Source of the DNA: Mycobacterium sp. 1274761.0
GTDB lineage: Bacteria > Actinomycetota > Actinomycetes > Mycobacteriales > Mycobacteriaceae
Assembly (NCBI RefSeq): GCF_001668615.1
Contig: NZ_LZMC01000057.1
Span: 144,997-208,996, forward strand
Direction of reading: 5' to 3'
Length of the DNA stretch: 64,000 nucleotides
The translations under genes and the position numbers were made by a program. Below are positions 45,722 through 57,108 of this stretch, one piece after another (the stretch's first letter is position 1; each line of letters opens with the position of its first letter). Under the pieces are notes generated by a model that saw only the letters and a program-made list of their open reading frames with translations, was not told the DNA's origin and did not search any database.

Positions 45722-45727
45722 AGCTTA
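45722..45727 (-). promoter_or_regulatory. leaderless-type -10 box of the sulfur operon
   Basis: TAAGCT on the minus strand, 7 nt upstream of GTG 45714 of the polycysteine ORF. Confidence 0.6.
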
Positions 45728-45743
45728 CCTAATGACAGGGTGA

Positions 45744-46172
45744 TCAAGCCAACAGCGGGCCCAGCGCCGACCGCAGGTCAGCGGCGGTCGGAACGCCGGT
45801 GGCCCGGTACCGCTGGCGGCCGTCTGCGTCGAAAATGAATGTGGTCGGCAAAGACAGCACCGAAAGACGCCGTGCCGCGTCGGGATTCGCGTCCATGTCG
45901 ATCTCCACGTGCGCCACTGCAGGCAGTTCAGCGCATACCTGATCGACCACCCGCCGCACCCCGGCGCAAGGACCACACCATATGGCGCTGAAGTGCACGA
46001 CGGTTGGTCCGGTTCGCGACAGGCCGAGGCCGGAAATGTCGACGACCGAGGCCCCCGCGGTCTCGGTCGTGTCCTGCAGACCGGCGCGCAGCGCCAGCAT
46101 CCTGTTGATCACGTACGCCATGCCGAAAGCAGCGATCAGCACGGCGACGACGGCGACAACGGAAGTGCTCAT
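45744..46172 (-). CDS. thiX: membrane-anchored thioredoxin-like protein ThiX
   Basis: 142 residues. An N-terminal membrane helix (VVAVVAVLIAAFGMAYVINR) is followed by a thioredoxin domain with active site WCGPC in HFSAIWCGPCAGVRR and the cis-proline in SLPTTFIF. The domain may face either side; a short N-terminus before the helix leaves topology open. It overlaps the lmeA stop by 4 bp (ATGA) and is therefore part of the lmeA operon, not of the polycysteine-controlled unit that starts right after it. Confidence 0.92.
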   Translation of the reverse strand: MSTSVVAVVAVLIAAFGMAYVINRMLALRAGLQDTTETAGASVVDISGLGLSRTGPTVVHFSAIWCGPCAGVRRVVDQVCAELPAVAHVEIDMDANPDAARRLSVLSLPTTFIFDADGRQRYRATGVPTAADLRSALGPLLA

Positions 46173-46966
46173 GGCTGTGTGAACTCGTTCAGCGTCACGG
46201 TTACTCCCTCGGCGATGCCCTCGATGATGACGTCGGAGCCACGGGCGCCCTCGCTGGTCGGGGGGATTCCGAAAGGCAGTGTCAGCCCAGGCAGCCTGGT
46301 GGTGAACTCGGCCAGCACAGCGGCCGTCTTGTCATCCGGGACCGCCTCGTCGGCGGTGCCGGCGCCGGTTAGCACATCTGTGGGAGTGAACACCAGCGTG
46401 GTGCGGTCCGGGCCCGCGACCGACAGGTCGACGGACACGCTCACCTTCTTGTCGAAGCCCGCCGCCTTCGGGGTACCGGTGAACACCAGACCCTTGTTTC
46501 CCGAGATTCCCGACTCGGTGGTGCCGCCGGTGGCGTTGTTGGCCTCCTTGAGCGGCTGTTCCACCAACAGATCCGGGATGCCCATGAAGCGGCCGAGGTG
46601 GGTGGAGTCGATGATGATGCGGCTTTCCACCTTGCCGACGGGCAGCTTGGTATCGGCGCCGATGAGCCAGGAATCGGTCGGCACGTCGACCGAATACAAG
46701 GTGGCCTCATAGGACGCCTTGCCCGCGACGGGGTGATCTACGCCATTGGCCCGAATTTCGATCTGTTCGTAGCGCCGGTCTCTGGCCTGGGTCACGAACG
46801 GGAAGCCGATGATGCCCACCCAAGGATCGAACGACAGCTTCGACTCCTCCCGTATGGCTCTGGCCAGGCGATATTCGGCGTAAATGGCCGCGACGAAGTC
46901 GGCGCCGACGGCCGCGACCGCCACCGCGGCCACCACGGATACCAGCCCGATAACCAGCTTGCGCAC
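46169..46966 (-). CDS. lmeA: LmeA-like phospholipid-binding protein (DUF2993), mannan elongation
   Basis: 265 residues from GTG 46966. An N-terminal signal or anchor ([20 protein letters not shown]) precedes a DUF2993 lipid-binding domain: [26 protein letters not shown] and a series of beta strands to the C-terminus. In M. smegmatis the gene at this place (MSMEG_5785) is lmeA, whose product supports mannan polymerisation of lipomannan and lipoarabinomannan in the cell envelope (from memory). It is divergent from glnR across about 170 bp and coupled to thiX. Confidence 0.86.
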   Translation of the reverse strand: MRKLVIGLVSVVAAVAVAAVGADFVAAIYAEYRLARAIREESKLSFDPWVGIIGFPFVTQARDRRYEQIEIRANGVDHPVAGKASYEATLYSVDVPTDSWLIGADTKLPVGKVESRIIIDSTHLGRFMGIPDLLVEQPLKEANNATGGTTESGISGNKGLVFTGTPKAAGFDKKVSVSVDLSVAGPDRTTLVFTPTDVLTGAGTADEAVPDDKTAAVLAEFTTRLPGLTLPFGIPPTSEGARGSDVIIEGIAEGVTVTLNEFTQP

Positions 46967-47048
46967 AGCCACATTCTTGCCCAACGGACCCGTCCCGCCC
47001 TGTTCGGCGCCGCTAATCGCCAGGTGTCGGGTTATCGTTATTGCACCG

Positions 47049-47070
47049 GTAACGTCCAGATGTCGGTTAC
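47049..47070. promoter_or_regulatory. GTAAC/GTTAC inverted repeat in the lmeA/glnR divergent region
   Basis: GTAAC (47049-47053) and GTTAC (47066-47070) with a 12-nt spacer. It could be an autoregulatory GlnR site, but the match to a GlnR box is not firm. Confidence 0.3.
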
Positions 47071-47134
47071 GAATCTGGGAGGTATCCCGGACAGCGATGT
47101 CCGTCAACATCTGTCCGGCATGCTGGAGGGCCAG

Positions 47135-48831
<1,697 letters not shown>

Positions 48832-48859
48832 CACCGCAAGCTGGAAATCAGCTGGACCT

Positions 48860-48881
48860 GTTCACCGTTCGTTCACCTTCA
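48860..48881 (+). promoter_or_regulatory. PHO-type box upstream of pstS
   Basis: Two direct 11-nt repeats, GTTCACC plus four bases (48860-48870 and 48871-48881), the spacing of PhoP/RegX3 boxes in actinobacteria. A TACGTT -10 box follows at 48909-48914. The same core occurs upstream of phoU. Confidence 0.8.
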
Positions 48882-48963
48882 ATCCCTCGCGTGTCAACCG
48901 CGGCCGCATACGTTGCCGGGGAGTTCGCAAGTCGTCGGAATTCCTGAAAGAAAGCGGGATTAA

Positions 48964-50085
48964 GTGAAGCTCAACGGCATTGGCAAGGCCTTTGGTACGA
49001 CCGTCTCTGTCGCGGCGCTCGCCGCGCTGACGTTGTCGGGGTGCGGCAGTGACAACAATTCGGGTACCGGCTCAGGCGCATCCGGGACAGCCGCATCATC
49101 GGAGGACTGCGGCGGCAAGAACTCGCTCACCGCAGAGGGTTCGACGGCTCAGCAGAACGCGATCGCGGAGTTCAACAAGGTCTGGGGCCAGGTCTGCCCG
49201 GGCAAGAACTTGTCCTACAACCCCACCGGCTCCGGCGCGGGCGTCGAGCAGTTCCTGGCCAAGCAGGTCGACTTCGCCGGCTCGGACTCGGCACTGAAGG
49301 ACGATCAGGTGGCCAAGGGCACCGAACGCTGCGGCGGCAATCCGGCGTGGAACCTGCCGCTGGTGTTCGGCCCGGTGGCCATGGCCTACAACGTCGAGGG
49401 CGTCGACAAGCTCGTCGTCAGTGGGGATGTGCTGGCCAAGATCTTCCAGGGCCAGATCAAGAAGTGGAACGACCCGGCCATCGCGTCGCTGAACTCCGGC
49501 GCGACGCTGCCGGACGTGGACATCAAGCCGATCTACCGATCGGACTCCTCCGGCACCACCGACAACTTCCAGAAATACCTGGCGGCCGCCGCTCCGCAGG
49601 CGTGGACCAAGGGCGCGGGCAAGGAGTTCCAGGGCGGCGCAGGCGAAGGCGCGCAGAAGTCGTCGGGTGTCGTGCAGGCCATCCAGGCCACGCCGGGCGC
49701 CATCGGCTACGTCGAGAAGGGCTTCGCGCAGCAGGGCGGCCTGAAGGTCGCCCAGATCGACAGCGGAGGCGGAGCCGTCGAGCTCACCGACGAGTCGGCC
49801 CAAAAGGCCGTCGACAGCGCCAAGTTCAAGTCCGAGGGACAGGACCTCGTTCTCGACCTGAATGCGCTGTACGCGACGAAGGAAGCCGGTGTCTATCCGC
49901 TGATGCTGGCGACCTACGAGATCGTGTGCTCGAAGGGCTACGACCCGGACACCGCCGCGGCCGTAAAGTCGTTTCTGACCGTGGCCGCCAACCAGGGCCA
50001 GGCCAACCTCTCCGGGGCAGGCTACGTTCCGCTGCCCAGTGCGTTCAAGGAGCGGTTGCTGAAATCCGTCGACGCAATCGCTTAG
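48964..50085 (+). CDS. pstS: phosphate ABC transporter, phosphate-binding lipoprotein
   Basis: 373 residues from a GTG start. A lipobox LTLSGC (Cys22) anchors it outside the membrane, followed by a Ser/Gly-rich linker. The phosphate-binding segments are LTAEGSTAQQNAIAEF, FAGSDSALKD and YRSDSSGTTDNFQKYL. It delivers phosphate to PstCA. It heads the pst operon, with a PHO-type box and a -10 box upstream and a leader of about 45 nt. Confidence 0.97.
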   Translation: MKLNGIGKAFGTTVSVAALAALTLSGCGSDNNSGTGSGASGTAASSEDCGGKNSLTAEGSTAQQNAIAEFNKVWGQVCPGKNLSYNPTGSGAGVEQFLAKQVDFAGSDSALKDDQVAKGTERCGGNPAWNLPLVFGPVAMAYNVEGVDKLVVSGDVLAKIFQGQIKKWNDPAIASLNSGATLPDVDIKPIYRSDSSGTTDNFQKYLAAAAPQAWTKGAGKEFQGGAGEGAQKSSGVVQAIQATPGAIGYVEKGFAQQGGLKVAQIDSGGGAVELTDESAQKAVDSAKFKSEGQDLVLDLNALYATKEAGVYPLMLATYEIVCSKGYDPDTAAAVKSFLTVAANQGQANLSGAGYVPLPSAFKERLLKSVDAIA

Positions 50086-50162
50086 ATACGTAGCGCGGCG
50101 GCTCGCATGCGGGTGAGGATGGGCGCTGACGAGCGCTTGCGAGGAGCAAAGGGCTCTGACAC

Positions 50163-51218
50163 ATGACCGATAGGCTCGAGGTGACCGAATCTAGCGGACT
50201 GCCCAATCCGGCTGAAGCGGGTTCGGGTGAGGCTCTGGCGGTGCCTCACCCAGACCTGCCGATTATCTCGACGAACCCGTCGAAGAACGCCAAAGTTCGT
50301 CCGGGAGACCGGATCTTCGGCGGCCTCGCCGAAGGGTCCGGTGTCTTCATCGTCGTCATCATCGCGGCGATCGGGGCGTTTCTGCTGTGGCGTGCCGTTC
50401 CCGCGCTGAGCCGCAACGAGGAGAACTTCTTCCTCTACAGCGGAAACTGGGTCACCACCGACACGTCGGCGATGAAGTTCGGCATCCTCGACCTCCTGCA
50501 GGTCACCGTCTTCGTGTCGGTCTTCGCGCTGATCCTGGCCATGCCGGTGGCGCTGGGCATCGCGATCTTTTTGACGCAGTACGCACCACGGCGGGTGGCC
50601 GGTCCATTGGCCTACATGGTCGATCTGCTCGCGGCAGTGCCATCGATCATCTACGGCGTCTGGGGCCTGTATGTACTGGCGCCGGTGCTCAAGCCGTTTG
50701 CGACGTGGCTGAACGAGAACCTGAGCTGGCTGTTCCTGTTCGACACCGGCAACGCGTCGGTGGCCGGCGGCGGAACGATCTTCACCGCAGGCATCGTGCT
50801 GGCGGTGATGATCCTGCCGATCATCACCGCGGTCACCCGGGAGGTGTTCGTCCAGACTCCGCGCGGCCAGATCGAGGCGGCGCTGGCGCTGGGCGCCACC
50901 CGCTGGGAGGTGGTGAAGACCACCGTGCTGCCGTTCGGATTGTCGGGCTACATCAGCGGCGCGATGCTCGGCCTCGGCCGCGCGCTCGGTGAGACCATCG
51001 CGCTGCTGATCATTCTGCGTGGCACGCAGCAGGCGTTCGGCTGGTCGCTATTCGACGCCGGCTACACGTTCGCGAGCAAGATCGCAGCTGCCGCCTCGGA
51101 ATTCAACGATCAGTACAAGGCGGGCGCCTACATTGCGGCCGGCCTCGTGCTGTTCATCTTGACGTTCATCGTCAACTCTCTGGCTCGCGCGGCCGTGGGC
51201 GGAAGGGGGAAGTCATGA
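50163..51218 (+). CDS. pstC: phosphate ABC transporter permease PstC
   Basis: 351 residues with six or seven membrane helices. The ABC-permease EAA loop is present as [20 protein letters not shown] (about residues 238-257). The N-terminal 60 residues are a hydrophilic cytoplasmic extension. It pairs with PstA to form the phosphate channel. It lies 77 bp after pstS and overlaps pstA by 4 bp (ATGA). Confidence 0.97.
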   Translation: MTDRLEVTESSGLPNPAEAGSGEALAVPHPDLPIISTNPSKNAKVRPGDRIFGGLAEGSGVFIVVIIAAIGAFLLWRAVPALSRNEENFFLYSGNWVTTDTSAMKFGILDLLQVTVFVSVFALILAMPVALGIAIFLTQYAPRRVAGPLAYMVDLLAAVPSIIYGVWGLYVLAPVLKPFATWLNENLSWLFLFDTGNASVAGGGTIFTAGIVLAVMILPIITAVTREVFVQTPRGQIEAALALGATRWEVVKTTVLPFGLSGYISGAMLGLGRALGETIALLIILRGTQQAFGWSLFDAGYTFASKIAAAASEFNDQYKAGAYIAAGLVLFILTFIVNSLARAAVGGRGKS

Positions 51219-52129
51219 CCGCAACGCTGGACAAGCCGGTCAAGGCGCCCGCTTTCCAGAAGCTGAGCCTGCGCCGCAAGGTGGCCGACAATGTGGCGAC
51301 GGTTCTGGTGACGCTGTCAGTTGTGATCGCCGTGGTGCCACTGTTGTGGGTGCTCTACACCGTGATCGCCAGGGGCTTTCACGCTGTCACATCGAGCACG
51401 TGGTGGTTCAACTCGCAGGCAGGCATGACCGCCTTCCAGGCGGGCGGCGGCGCTTACCACGCGATCGCCGGAACCCTGTTGCAGGGCTTGGTATGTGCGC
51501 TGATCTCGATCCCGATCGGGGTGTTCGTCGGCATCTATCTCGTCGAGTACGGCGGGGGCACCAGGCTCGGGAAGGTGACCACGTTCATGGTGGACATCCT
51601 CACCGGGGTGCCGTCGATCGTGGCGGCGCTGTTCATCTACGCACTCTGGGTCGCGACGCTGGGTTTTCAGCGTTCGGGCTTCGCGGTGTCACTTGCCTTG
51701 GTGCTGTTGATGATTCCGGTCATCGTGCGGTCCACCGAGGAGATGCTGCGCATCGTCCCGATGGACCTCCGCGAGGCGAGTTACGCGCTCGGCGTGCCGA
51801 AGTGGCGAACGATCACGTCGATCGTGATCCCCACCGCGCTGTCGGGCATCGTCACCGGCATCCTGCTCGCGCTGGCCCGCGTCATGGGCGAGACGGCACC
51901 GCTGCTGATCTTGGTGGGTTACGCACAGGCGATCAACTTCGATATGTTCAACGGGTTCATGGGATCGCTGCCCGGCATGATGTACGACCAGACCTCGGCT
52001 GGCGCAGGTGCGAATCCTGTTCCGACTGACCGCCTTTGGGGCGCCGCGCTGACCCTCATAGTGCTGATCGCGTTGCTCAACGTCGGCGCGCGGTTCATCG
52101 CCAAGTTCTTCGCCCCCAAGAAAGTTTAG
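51215..52129 (+). CDS. pstA: phosphate ABC transporter permease PstA
   Basis: 304 residues with six membrane helices. The EAA loop reads [20 protein letters not shown], and [14 protein letters not shown] and [12 protein letters not shown] are PstA-typical. It forms the channel with PstC. The gene is translationally coupled to pstC and separated from pstB by 13 bp containing a GGAG site. Confidence 0.97.
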   Translation: MTATLDKPVKAPAFQKLSLRRKVADNVATVLVTLSVVIAVVPLLWVLYTVIARGFHAVTSSTWWFNSQAGMTAFQAGGGAYHAIAGTLLQGLVCALISIPIGVFVGIYLVEYGGGTRLGKVTTFMVDILTGVPSIVAALFIYALWVATLGFQRSGFAVSLALVLLMIPVIVRSTEEMLRIVPMDLREASYALGVPKWRTITSIVIPTALSGIVTGILLALARVMGETAPLLILVGYAQAINFDMFNGFMGSLPGMMYDQTSAGAGANPVPTDRLWGAALTLIVLIALLNVGARFIAKFFAPKKV

Positions 52130-52142
52130 GAGCACCAGAGAG

Positions 52143-52919
52143 ATGGCCAAGCGCCTCGATCTCAAGGAAGTAAACATCTACTACGGCTCGTTTCATGCCG
52201 TGGCCGACGTGTCGATGGCCGTCCCGCCGCGCAGCGTGACGGCGTTCATCGGGCCGTCCGGGTGCGGCAAGTCGACGGTGCTGCGGACCCTGAACCGGAT
52301 GCACGAAGTCATTCCCGGCGCGCGGGTCGAGGGTTCGGTCCTGCTGGACGGGGAAGACGTCTACGGCGCAGGCGTCGACCCGGTCGGCGTCCGCAAGACC
52401 ATCGGTATGGTGTTTCAGCGGCCAAACCCGTTTCCCACCATGTCGATTCGCGACAACGTCGTGGCCGGCCTCAAGCTTCAGGGGGTGCGTAACAAGAAAA
52501 CGCTCGACGAGGTGGCGGAAAAGTCGCTGAAGGGCGCCAACCTGTGGAACGAGGTCAAAGATCGACTGGACAGGCCGGGCGGTGGCCTGTCCGGTGGCCA
52601 GCAGCAGCGGCTGTGCATCGCACGTGCCATCGCGGTGCAGCCCGATGTCCTGCTGATGGACGAACCGTGTTCGGCGCTCGACCCCATCTCCACGCTGGCG
52701 ATCGAGGATCTGATCGCCGAGCTCAAGCAGCAGTACACGATCGTGATCGTCACGCACAACATGCAGCAGGCCGCCCGGGTCAGCGATCAGACCGCCTTCT
52801 TCAACCTGGAGGCGACGGGCAAGCCGGGCAGGCTGATCGAGATCGACGACACCGAGAAGATCTTCTCCAACCCGACGCAGAAGGCCACCGAGGATTACAT
52901 CTCGGGCCGGTTCGGCTGA
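52143..52919 (+). CDS. pstB: phosphate ABC transporter ATP-binding protein (PstB/PhoT)
   Basis: 258 residues. Walker A is GPSGCGKST, the Q-loop is in [14 protein letters not shown], the signature is LSGGQQQR, and Walker B is [12 protein letters not shown], with the switch His in VTHNM. It drives phosphate import through PstCA. It ends the pst operon; phoU is convergent, its stop 7 bp away. Confidence 0.98.
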   Translation: MAKRLDLKEVNIYYGSFHAVADVSMAVPPRSVTAFIGPSGCGKSTVLRTLNRMHEVIPGARVEGSVLLDGEDVYGAGVDPVGVRKTIGMVFQRPNPFPTMSIRDNVVAGLKLQGVRNKKTLDEVAEKSLKGANLWNEVKDRLDRPGGGLSGGQQQRLCIARAIAVQPDVLLMDEPCSALDPISTLAIEDLIAELKQQYTIVIVTHNMQQAARVSDQTAFFNLEATGKPGRLIEIDDTEKIFSNPTQKATEDYISGRFG

Positions 52920-52926
52920 CGACAGC

Positions 52927-53595
52927 TCAACGCGGAGCTGGAATTTCGCTTTCGTCGGGCAACTTGCCGGTGGCCTGGAAGATGACGCGGCGGGCTACTT
53001 CGACGGCGTGGTCGGCGAACCGCTCGTAGAAGCGGCTCAGCAGCGTCACGTCAACGGCCGCAGTGACGCCGTGCTTCCACTCTTTGTCCATCAGCACGCT
53101 GAACAGATGGCGATGGAGGTCGTCCATGGCATCGTCTTCCTCGCCGATGCGCGCGGCCTTCTCGGGATCCTTGGTCAACAGCACCTCCTGGGCGCTGTTG
53201 CCGAGTTCCACTGCGACGCGGCCCATTTCGGCGAAGTAGCCGTTGACCTCTTCGGGCAGCGCATGCTGGGGATGACGGCGGCGGGCGATCTTGGCGACGT
53301 GCAGCGCCAGGGCACCCATCCGGTCGACGTCGGCGACGATCTGGATCGAGCTGACGATCGCACGCAGATCGCCCGCGACCGGCGCCTGCAGGGCCAGCAG
53401 CACGAACGCCGCCTCTTCGGCCCTGGCGCTCATCGAGGCAATCTGTTCGTGGTCGGTGATCACCTGCTCGGCAAGCAGCAGGTCGGCTTGCAGCAGGGCC
53501 TGGGTGGCGCGCTCCATTGCAACGCCTGCCAGCCCGCACATCTCGCCGAGCTGGTTGGTGAGCGCGTCTAGCTGCTCGTGGTACGCAGTTCGCAT
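52927..53595 (-). CDS. phoU: phosphate-signalling protein PhoU (PhoY2-like)
   Basis: 222 residues, all helical, made of two three-helix PhoU repeats with metal-binding E/D-rich motifs (for example [17 protein letters not shown] and the later [12 protein letters not shown]). PhoU couples Pst transporter activity to the SenX3-RegX3 phosphate system; in mycobacteria the PhoY proteins also affect persistence (from memory). It is transcribed towards pstB, with a leaderless-type -10 box 6 nt from its ATG and a PHO-type box behind that. Confidence 0.96.
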   Translation of the reverse strand: MRTAYHEQLDALTNQLGEMCGLAGVAMERATQALLQADLLLAEQVITDHEQIASMSARAEEAAFVLLALQAPVAGDLRAIVSSIQIVADVDRMGALALHVAKIARRRHPQHALPEEVNGYFAEMGRVAVELGNSAQEVLLTKDPEKAARIGEEDDAMDDLHRHLFSVLMDKEWKHGVTAAVDVTLLSRFYERFADHAVEVARRVIFQATGKLPDESEIPAPR

Positions 53596-53601
53596 ATGCC
53601 C

Positions 53602-53607
53602 AGCCTA
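53602..53607 (-). promoter_or_regulatory. leaderless-type -10 box of phoU
   Basis: TAGGCT on the minus strand, 6 nt upstream of ATG 53595. Confidence 0.55.
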
Positions 53608-53640
53608 CGGGCATATCCGACGAATCGTCGCGATGTGGGC

Positions 53641-53658
53641 GGTGAACGAACGGTGAAT
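53641..53658 (-). promoter_or_regulatory. PHO-type box upstream of phoU
   Basis: On the minus strand ATTCACC, GTTC, GTTCACC: two 11-nt-spaced half-sites, 17 of 18 bases identical to the pstS box. It lies about 34 bp upstream of the phoU -10 box. Confidence 0.78.
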
Positions 53659-53672
53659 GCCGCCCGTGAGCG

Positions 53673-55775
53673 CTACTCGCAGCGGGTATCGGCGGCGTTG
53701 GTGACCGTCAGGTCCTCCGGCAGCTGCGTGGGCGTGCTCCCGGTTCCGTGCAGCACGTGGACCTGCACCGACGATCCGCTCGGTTTCGGTGCGCCGACGG
53801 CTGAAAAGTCAGAGCCGAGCACCACCTGCACGGTTTTGCCCTTGCCGTTCACCCGCTCGATCGTCGGCGCGGTAAAGGCCGATGCCACCGTTGCCGCGGC
53901 CTCTTCGTTACCGGGTGAGAAGAACACCGTCGTCGAGGGCAGCGAACCCGGATAGTCGTCGGGTGTGATGACGTTGAAGCCGTGCTGCTGCAATTCCGTT
54001 GCGGCAGTTGCGCCTAGGCCGTCCTGGCCGGTCGAGTTCGATACCTGCACTGTGACAGATGCAGGCTCGGTGGTGATGGCATTGACCACCTCGCCGGCGT
54101 TCGCGGACACCTTCGACGTCGCGGTCTCGCTCGGGGTCGATTCGGTCGTCTGGTTCGTCAGCGACTCGGGCGTGCCCGGCACCGGTGTGTTGTCGGCGTT
54201 CTTCTCTTTCGGCAGCGGGTCGTCGTTGATGATCGCGTCGAAGATCGCGCGGGTGTCATCCTCGCGCAGATGCTCGTTGCCCCACTCGTCCATGTATCCC
54301 GTTGTCGGGACGGTGAGGAAGGTTATGCGTCCGGCGGCGACATTCTGCAGCGACTGGCCAAGCTCCACCAGGTCCTTGGTGTCGATGTTGTCGACGTAGC
54401 TATCGTTGATGAACTGGTTGACGACGTTGTTGAGCTTGTTCAGCGAGAAGAAGACCTCCTTGGAAATCAGGGAGCGCAGCAGCGATGACAGGAACAACTG
54501 CTGACGTTTGATGCGGCCGTAGTCACCGTTGGTCTCGGTGGTCACCTGCCGCGCCCGCACGTAGTTAAGCGCGGTGTGCCCGTCGACCATCTGGCGGCCC
54601 GCGCTGGCGAGCACAGTGCCGAGCTCGTAGTCCTCCAGCGGAGTGGTGCTGCAGACCTCCACACCGCCGAGCGCGTCGACCATCTTCGAGAACCCGGCGA
54701 AGTCGACGGCCATGAACCGGTTGATGGACAGGCCCGACATCTTCTGGATCACCTTCACCAGACATTTGGGGCCACCGAAGGAGAACGCGGAGTTCAGCTT
54801 GGTCTCGGTGTAGATCTGGTCGGGGCCGTAGCTGCCGGTCTGCTCGTCATACAGCGGACCGTATTCACCGGTCTCGGCGTTCCAGGCCTCGCACTTCATC
54901 GGTTCGATGTTCAGGTCGCGCGGAAACGACACCGCGACTACGCGTTCCCGGTTGGCCGGGATGTTGACCAGCATGATCGTGTCGGAGCGCGCGCCGCCTG
55001 CGTCCTCGGTGTCACCGGCACCCATCTCGGCGTTCTCACCGAAGCGGCTGTCGATGCCGACGATGAGGAAGTTCTCATCGCCGAATTGGGCGTTGGGGTC
55101 GAGGATGTCGCGCGAACCCGGATCGAGCGCCGACACCCGGTTCAACATGCTGTTCTTCGACGATTGCCACTGCCAGGCGCCTCCGGTCAAAGCCAGCGCC
55201 AGCACGGCGAAGACGGCGGCCAGGGCACGGCCGGCCACCATGACCCGCCGCCCGGACGTGCGCTTCTTCGGACGGTCGACGGTGTTATCGGGGAATCCCG
55301 CGGGGCGCTGCGGCACCACCCGCTCGAACCGGCGCAGCACGCCCAGGTCGGGGAGGTCGTCGGTGTGCGAGAGGGCGGGGATGATCTCGGTGTCCGGGTC
55401 GGACGGCTCGGCGGGCTTGCGTCGAAGCGGGCGCGGCTGCCGACGTGGCCGCTCGGCGGCGGGCGGGGTGGGCTCGCGCGTGACTGGAGGCTCCGGTTCG
55501 CCGTCGGTCGAGGAGCGCTTGCTGGGGAAATCGGCGGCCGAGGCGCCGGTGACCTTGGCGATCAGGTCGGCCACTGTCACACCGTCGGTATGGCTACCCG
55601 TAGAGCCCGTCGAGAATGAAACCGGCGACTCGGTGCTCTCGGAATCGACCCTCGTTTGGCGTTCCCACGGCGCGGCGGCTCGCGGTAGCCGAGGCGACCG
55701 GGTAAGCCACTCGTTGTCACCGGACGCGTCGGATGCGCGCGGGCGGCCAGGAGTGGCGTTTTCGCCGTCACTCAT
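53673..55775 (-). CDS. LytR-CpsA-Psr (LCP) family cell-wall polymer ligase
   Basis: 700 residues. A long disordered cytoplasmic N-terminus (about 175 residues, Pro/Arg-rich) leads to one membrane helix (MVAGRALAAVFAVLALALTG). The LCP catalytic domain follows: NFLIVGIDSR, GGARSDTIMLVNIPANRERV, VAVSFPRDL, FAGFSKMVDALGGVEVC and ALNYVRARQ, with the Arg residues that bind the pyrophosphate. The C-terminal 130 residues form a LytR_C domain. LCP enzymes attach arabinogalactan to peptidoglycan in mycobacteria. It lies just upstream of phoU on the same strand but is separated by the PHO-type box. Confidence 0.93.
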   Translation of the reverse strand: MSDGENATPGRPRASDASGDNEWLTRSPRLPRAAAPWERQTRVDSESTESPVSFSTGSTGSHTDGVTVADLIAKVTGASAADFPSKRSSTDGEPEPPVTREPTPPAAERPRRQPRPLRRKPAEPSDPDTEIIPALSHTDDLPDLGVLRRFERVVPQRPAGFPDNTVDRPKKRTSGRRVMVAGRALAAVFAVLALALTGGAWQWQSSKNSMLNRVSALDPGSRDILDPNAQFGDENFLIVGIDSRFGENAEMGAGDTEDAGGARSDTIMLVNIPANRERVVAVSFPRDLNIEPMKCEAWNAETGEYGPLYDEQTGSYGPDQIYTETKLNSAFSFGGPKCLVKVIQKMSGLSINRFMAVDFAGFSKMVDALGGVEVCSTTPLEDYELGTVLASAGRQMVDGHTALNYVRARQVTTETNGDYGRIKRQQLFLSSLLRSLISKEVFFSLNKLNNVVNQFINDSYVDNIDTKDLVELGQSLQNVAAGRITFLTVPTTGYMDEWGNEHLREDDTRAIFDAIINDDPLPKEKNADNTPVPGTPESLTNQTTESTPSETATSKVSANAGEVVNAITTEPASVTVQVSNSTGQDGLGATAATELQQHGFNVITPDDYPGSLPSTTVFFSPGNEEAAATVASAFTAPTIERVNGKGKTVQVVLGSDFSAVGAPKPSGSSVQVHVLHGTGSTPTQLPEDLTVTNAADTRCE

Positions 55776-55953
55776 GTCCCTACTGGCCTCCGACCGTTTG
55801 AGCTGGCGTGCGCGTCGCTGCGCATCAGTCGCTGCGCTGCCGCCACCTGATTTGAAGCGGCACTATCCGTGGCCCCGAGTGCGGAGCCAATAACGACAAG
55901 ACTCATATCGTACTGAGAGATCCTGTGAGACGTAATGTCGAGAGGGTCTCGGT

Positions 55954-57108
55954 TCACCCACCGGAATGCATCAGATCGGCGCCTGCGGGCACCGTGCAAT
56001 CGTCGGGGTCGGCCAGCCAGCCCTCGGGCAGCGCCACCGATGCCGGTGAGCCCTGACGCCCACGCGGTCCGGTCGCGGCCTCGGGGAAGGGTACGTGCCC
56101 GTCCAACTTCGCCAGCAGTTCGTCGAGTTCAGCCCGCGTTTTGACGAGCGCCAAGGCGCGACGGAGCTCGGCGCCGGCGGGATAGCCGTGCAGATACCAG
56201 GCGATGTGCTTGCGGATGTCGCGCATGCCTTTGTCCTCGCCGAAGTGGGCGCTCAGCAGCTCGCCGTGCCTGCGGATGATCTCCGCGACCTCGCCGAGTG
56301 TGGGCGGTCTCACACTCGGGCGGCCGGCGAACGCGTCGGACAGTTCGGCGAACAGCCAGGGCCTGCCGAGACAGCCGCGTCCGATCACGACGCCGTCGCA
56401 GCCGGTGGCGGCCATCATGGCCAGCGCGTCATCGGCGTTGAAGATGTCCCCGTTGCCCAGCACCGGGATGCCGGTGACGTGCGACTTCAGGGCGGCGATC
56501 TGCTCCCAGTCGGCGGTCCCGGAGTAGCGCTGCGCGGCCGTGCGGGCATGCAGCGCGACGGCGGCTGCGCCTTCCTCGGCGGCGATCCGGCCGGCGTCGA
56601 GGTGGGTGTGGTGGGCGTCGTCGATGCCGATGCGGAACTTCACCGTCACCGGGACGTTCGACCCTTCGGTCGCACGGACTGCGGCGGCCACGATCTGACC
56701 GAACAGCCTGCGCTTATAGGGCAGCGCGGCGCCACCGCCGCGGCGCGTGACCTTCGGGACAGGGCAGCCGAAGTTCATGTCGATGTGGTCGGCGAGGTCC
56801 TCGTCGACAATCATCTTGGCCGCGGCGTAGGTGTTCTCCGGGTCCACCGCGTAAAGCTGCAGCGAGCGCGGCGACTCGTCGGGTGCGAACGTCGTCATGT
56901 GCATGGTCACTGGATGACGCTCGACGAGCGCGCGGGCGGTGACCATCTCGCAGACGTAAAGCCCGCTGACCGTGCCGGCCCGGGCCAATTCGAGTTCGCG
57001 GCACAGGGTGCGGAACGCGACGTTCGTGACGCCTGCCATCGGCGCCAGCACCACGGGGCTGGCCAGCCGAAGAGGACCGATCCGCAGCCGTGCGCGGGAT
57101 TCGGTCAG
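55954..57108 (-). CDS. dusB: tRNA-dihydrouridine synthase (Dus), probable CTG start
   Basis: 384 residues if started at CTG 57108. The core is a TIM-barrel flavoenzyme: VLAPMAGVTNVAFRTLCREL, the NFGCPVPKV segment with the catalytic Cys, VTVKFRIG, LHARTAAQRYSG, PVLGNGDIF and VIGRGCLGRPW. It reduces uridine in the tRNA D-loop. No ATG, GTG or TTG exists in frame before GTG 57054, which would cut into the first strand of the barrel. CTG 57108 overlaps the desA1 stop as CTGA, mirroring the ATGA/GTGA overlaps used elsewhere here, and gives the expected length. Confidence 0.9.
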   Translation of the reverse strand: MTESRARLRIGPLRLASPVVLAPMAGVTNVAFRTLCRELELARAGTVSGLYVCEMVTARALVERHPVTMHMTTFAPDESPRSLQLYAVDPENTYAAAKMIVDEDLADHIDMNFGCPVPKVTRRGGGAALPYKRRLFGQIVAAAVRATEGSNVPVTVKFRIGIDDAHHTHLDAGRIAAEEGAAAVALHARTAAQRYSGTADWEQIAALKSHVTGIPVLGNGDIFNADDALAMMAATGCDGVVIGRGCLGRPWLFAELSDAFAGRPSVRPPTLGEVAEIIRRHGELLSAHFGEDKGMRDIRKHIAWYLHGYPAGAELRRALALVKTRAELDELLAKLDGHVPFPEAATGPRGRQGSPASVALPEGWLADPDDCTVPAGADLMHSGG

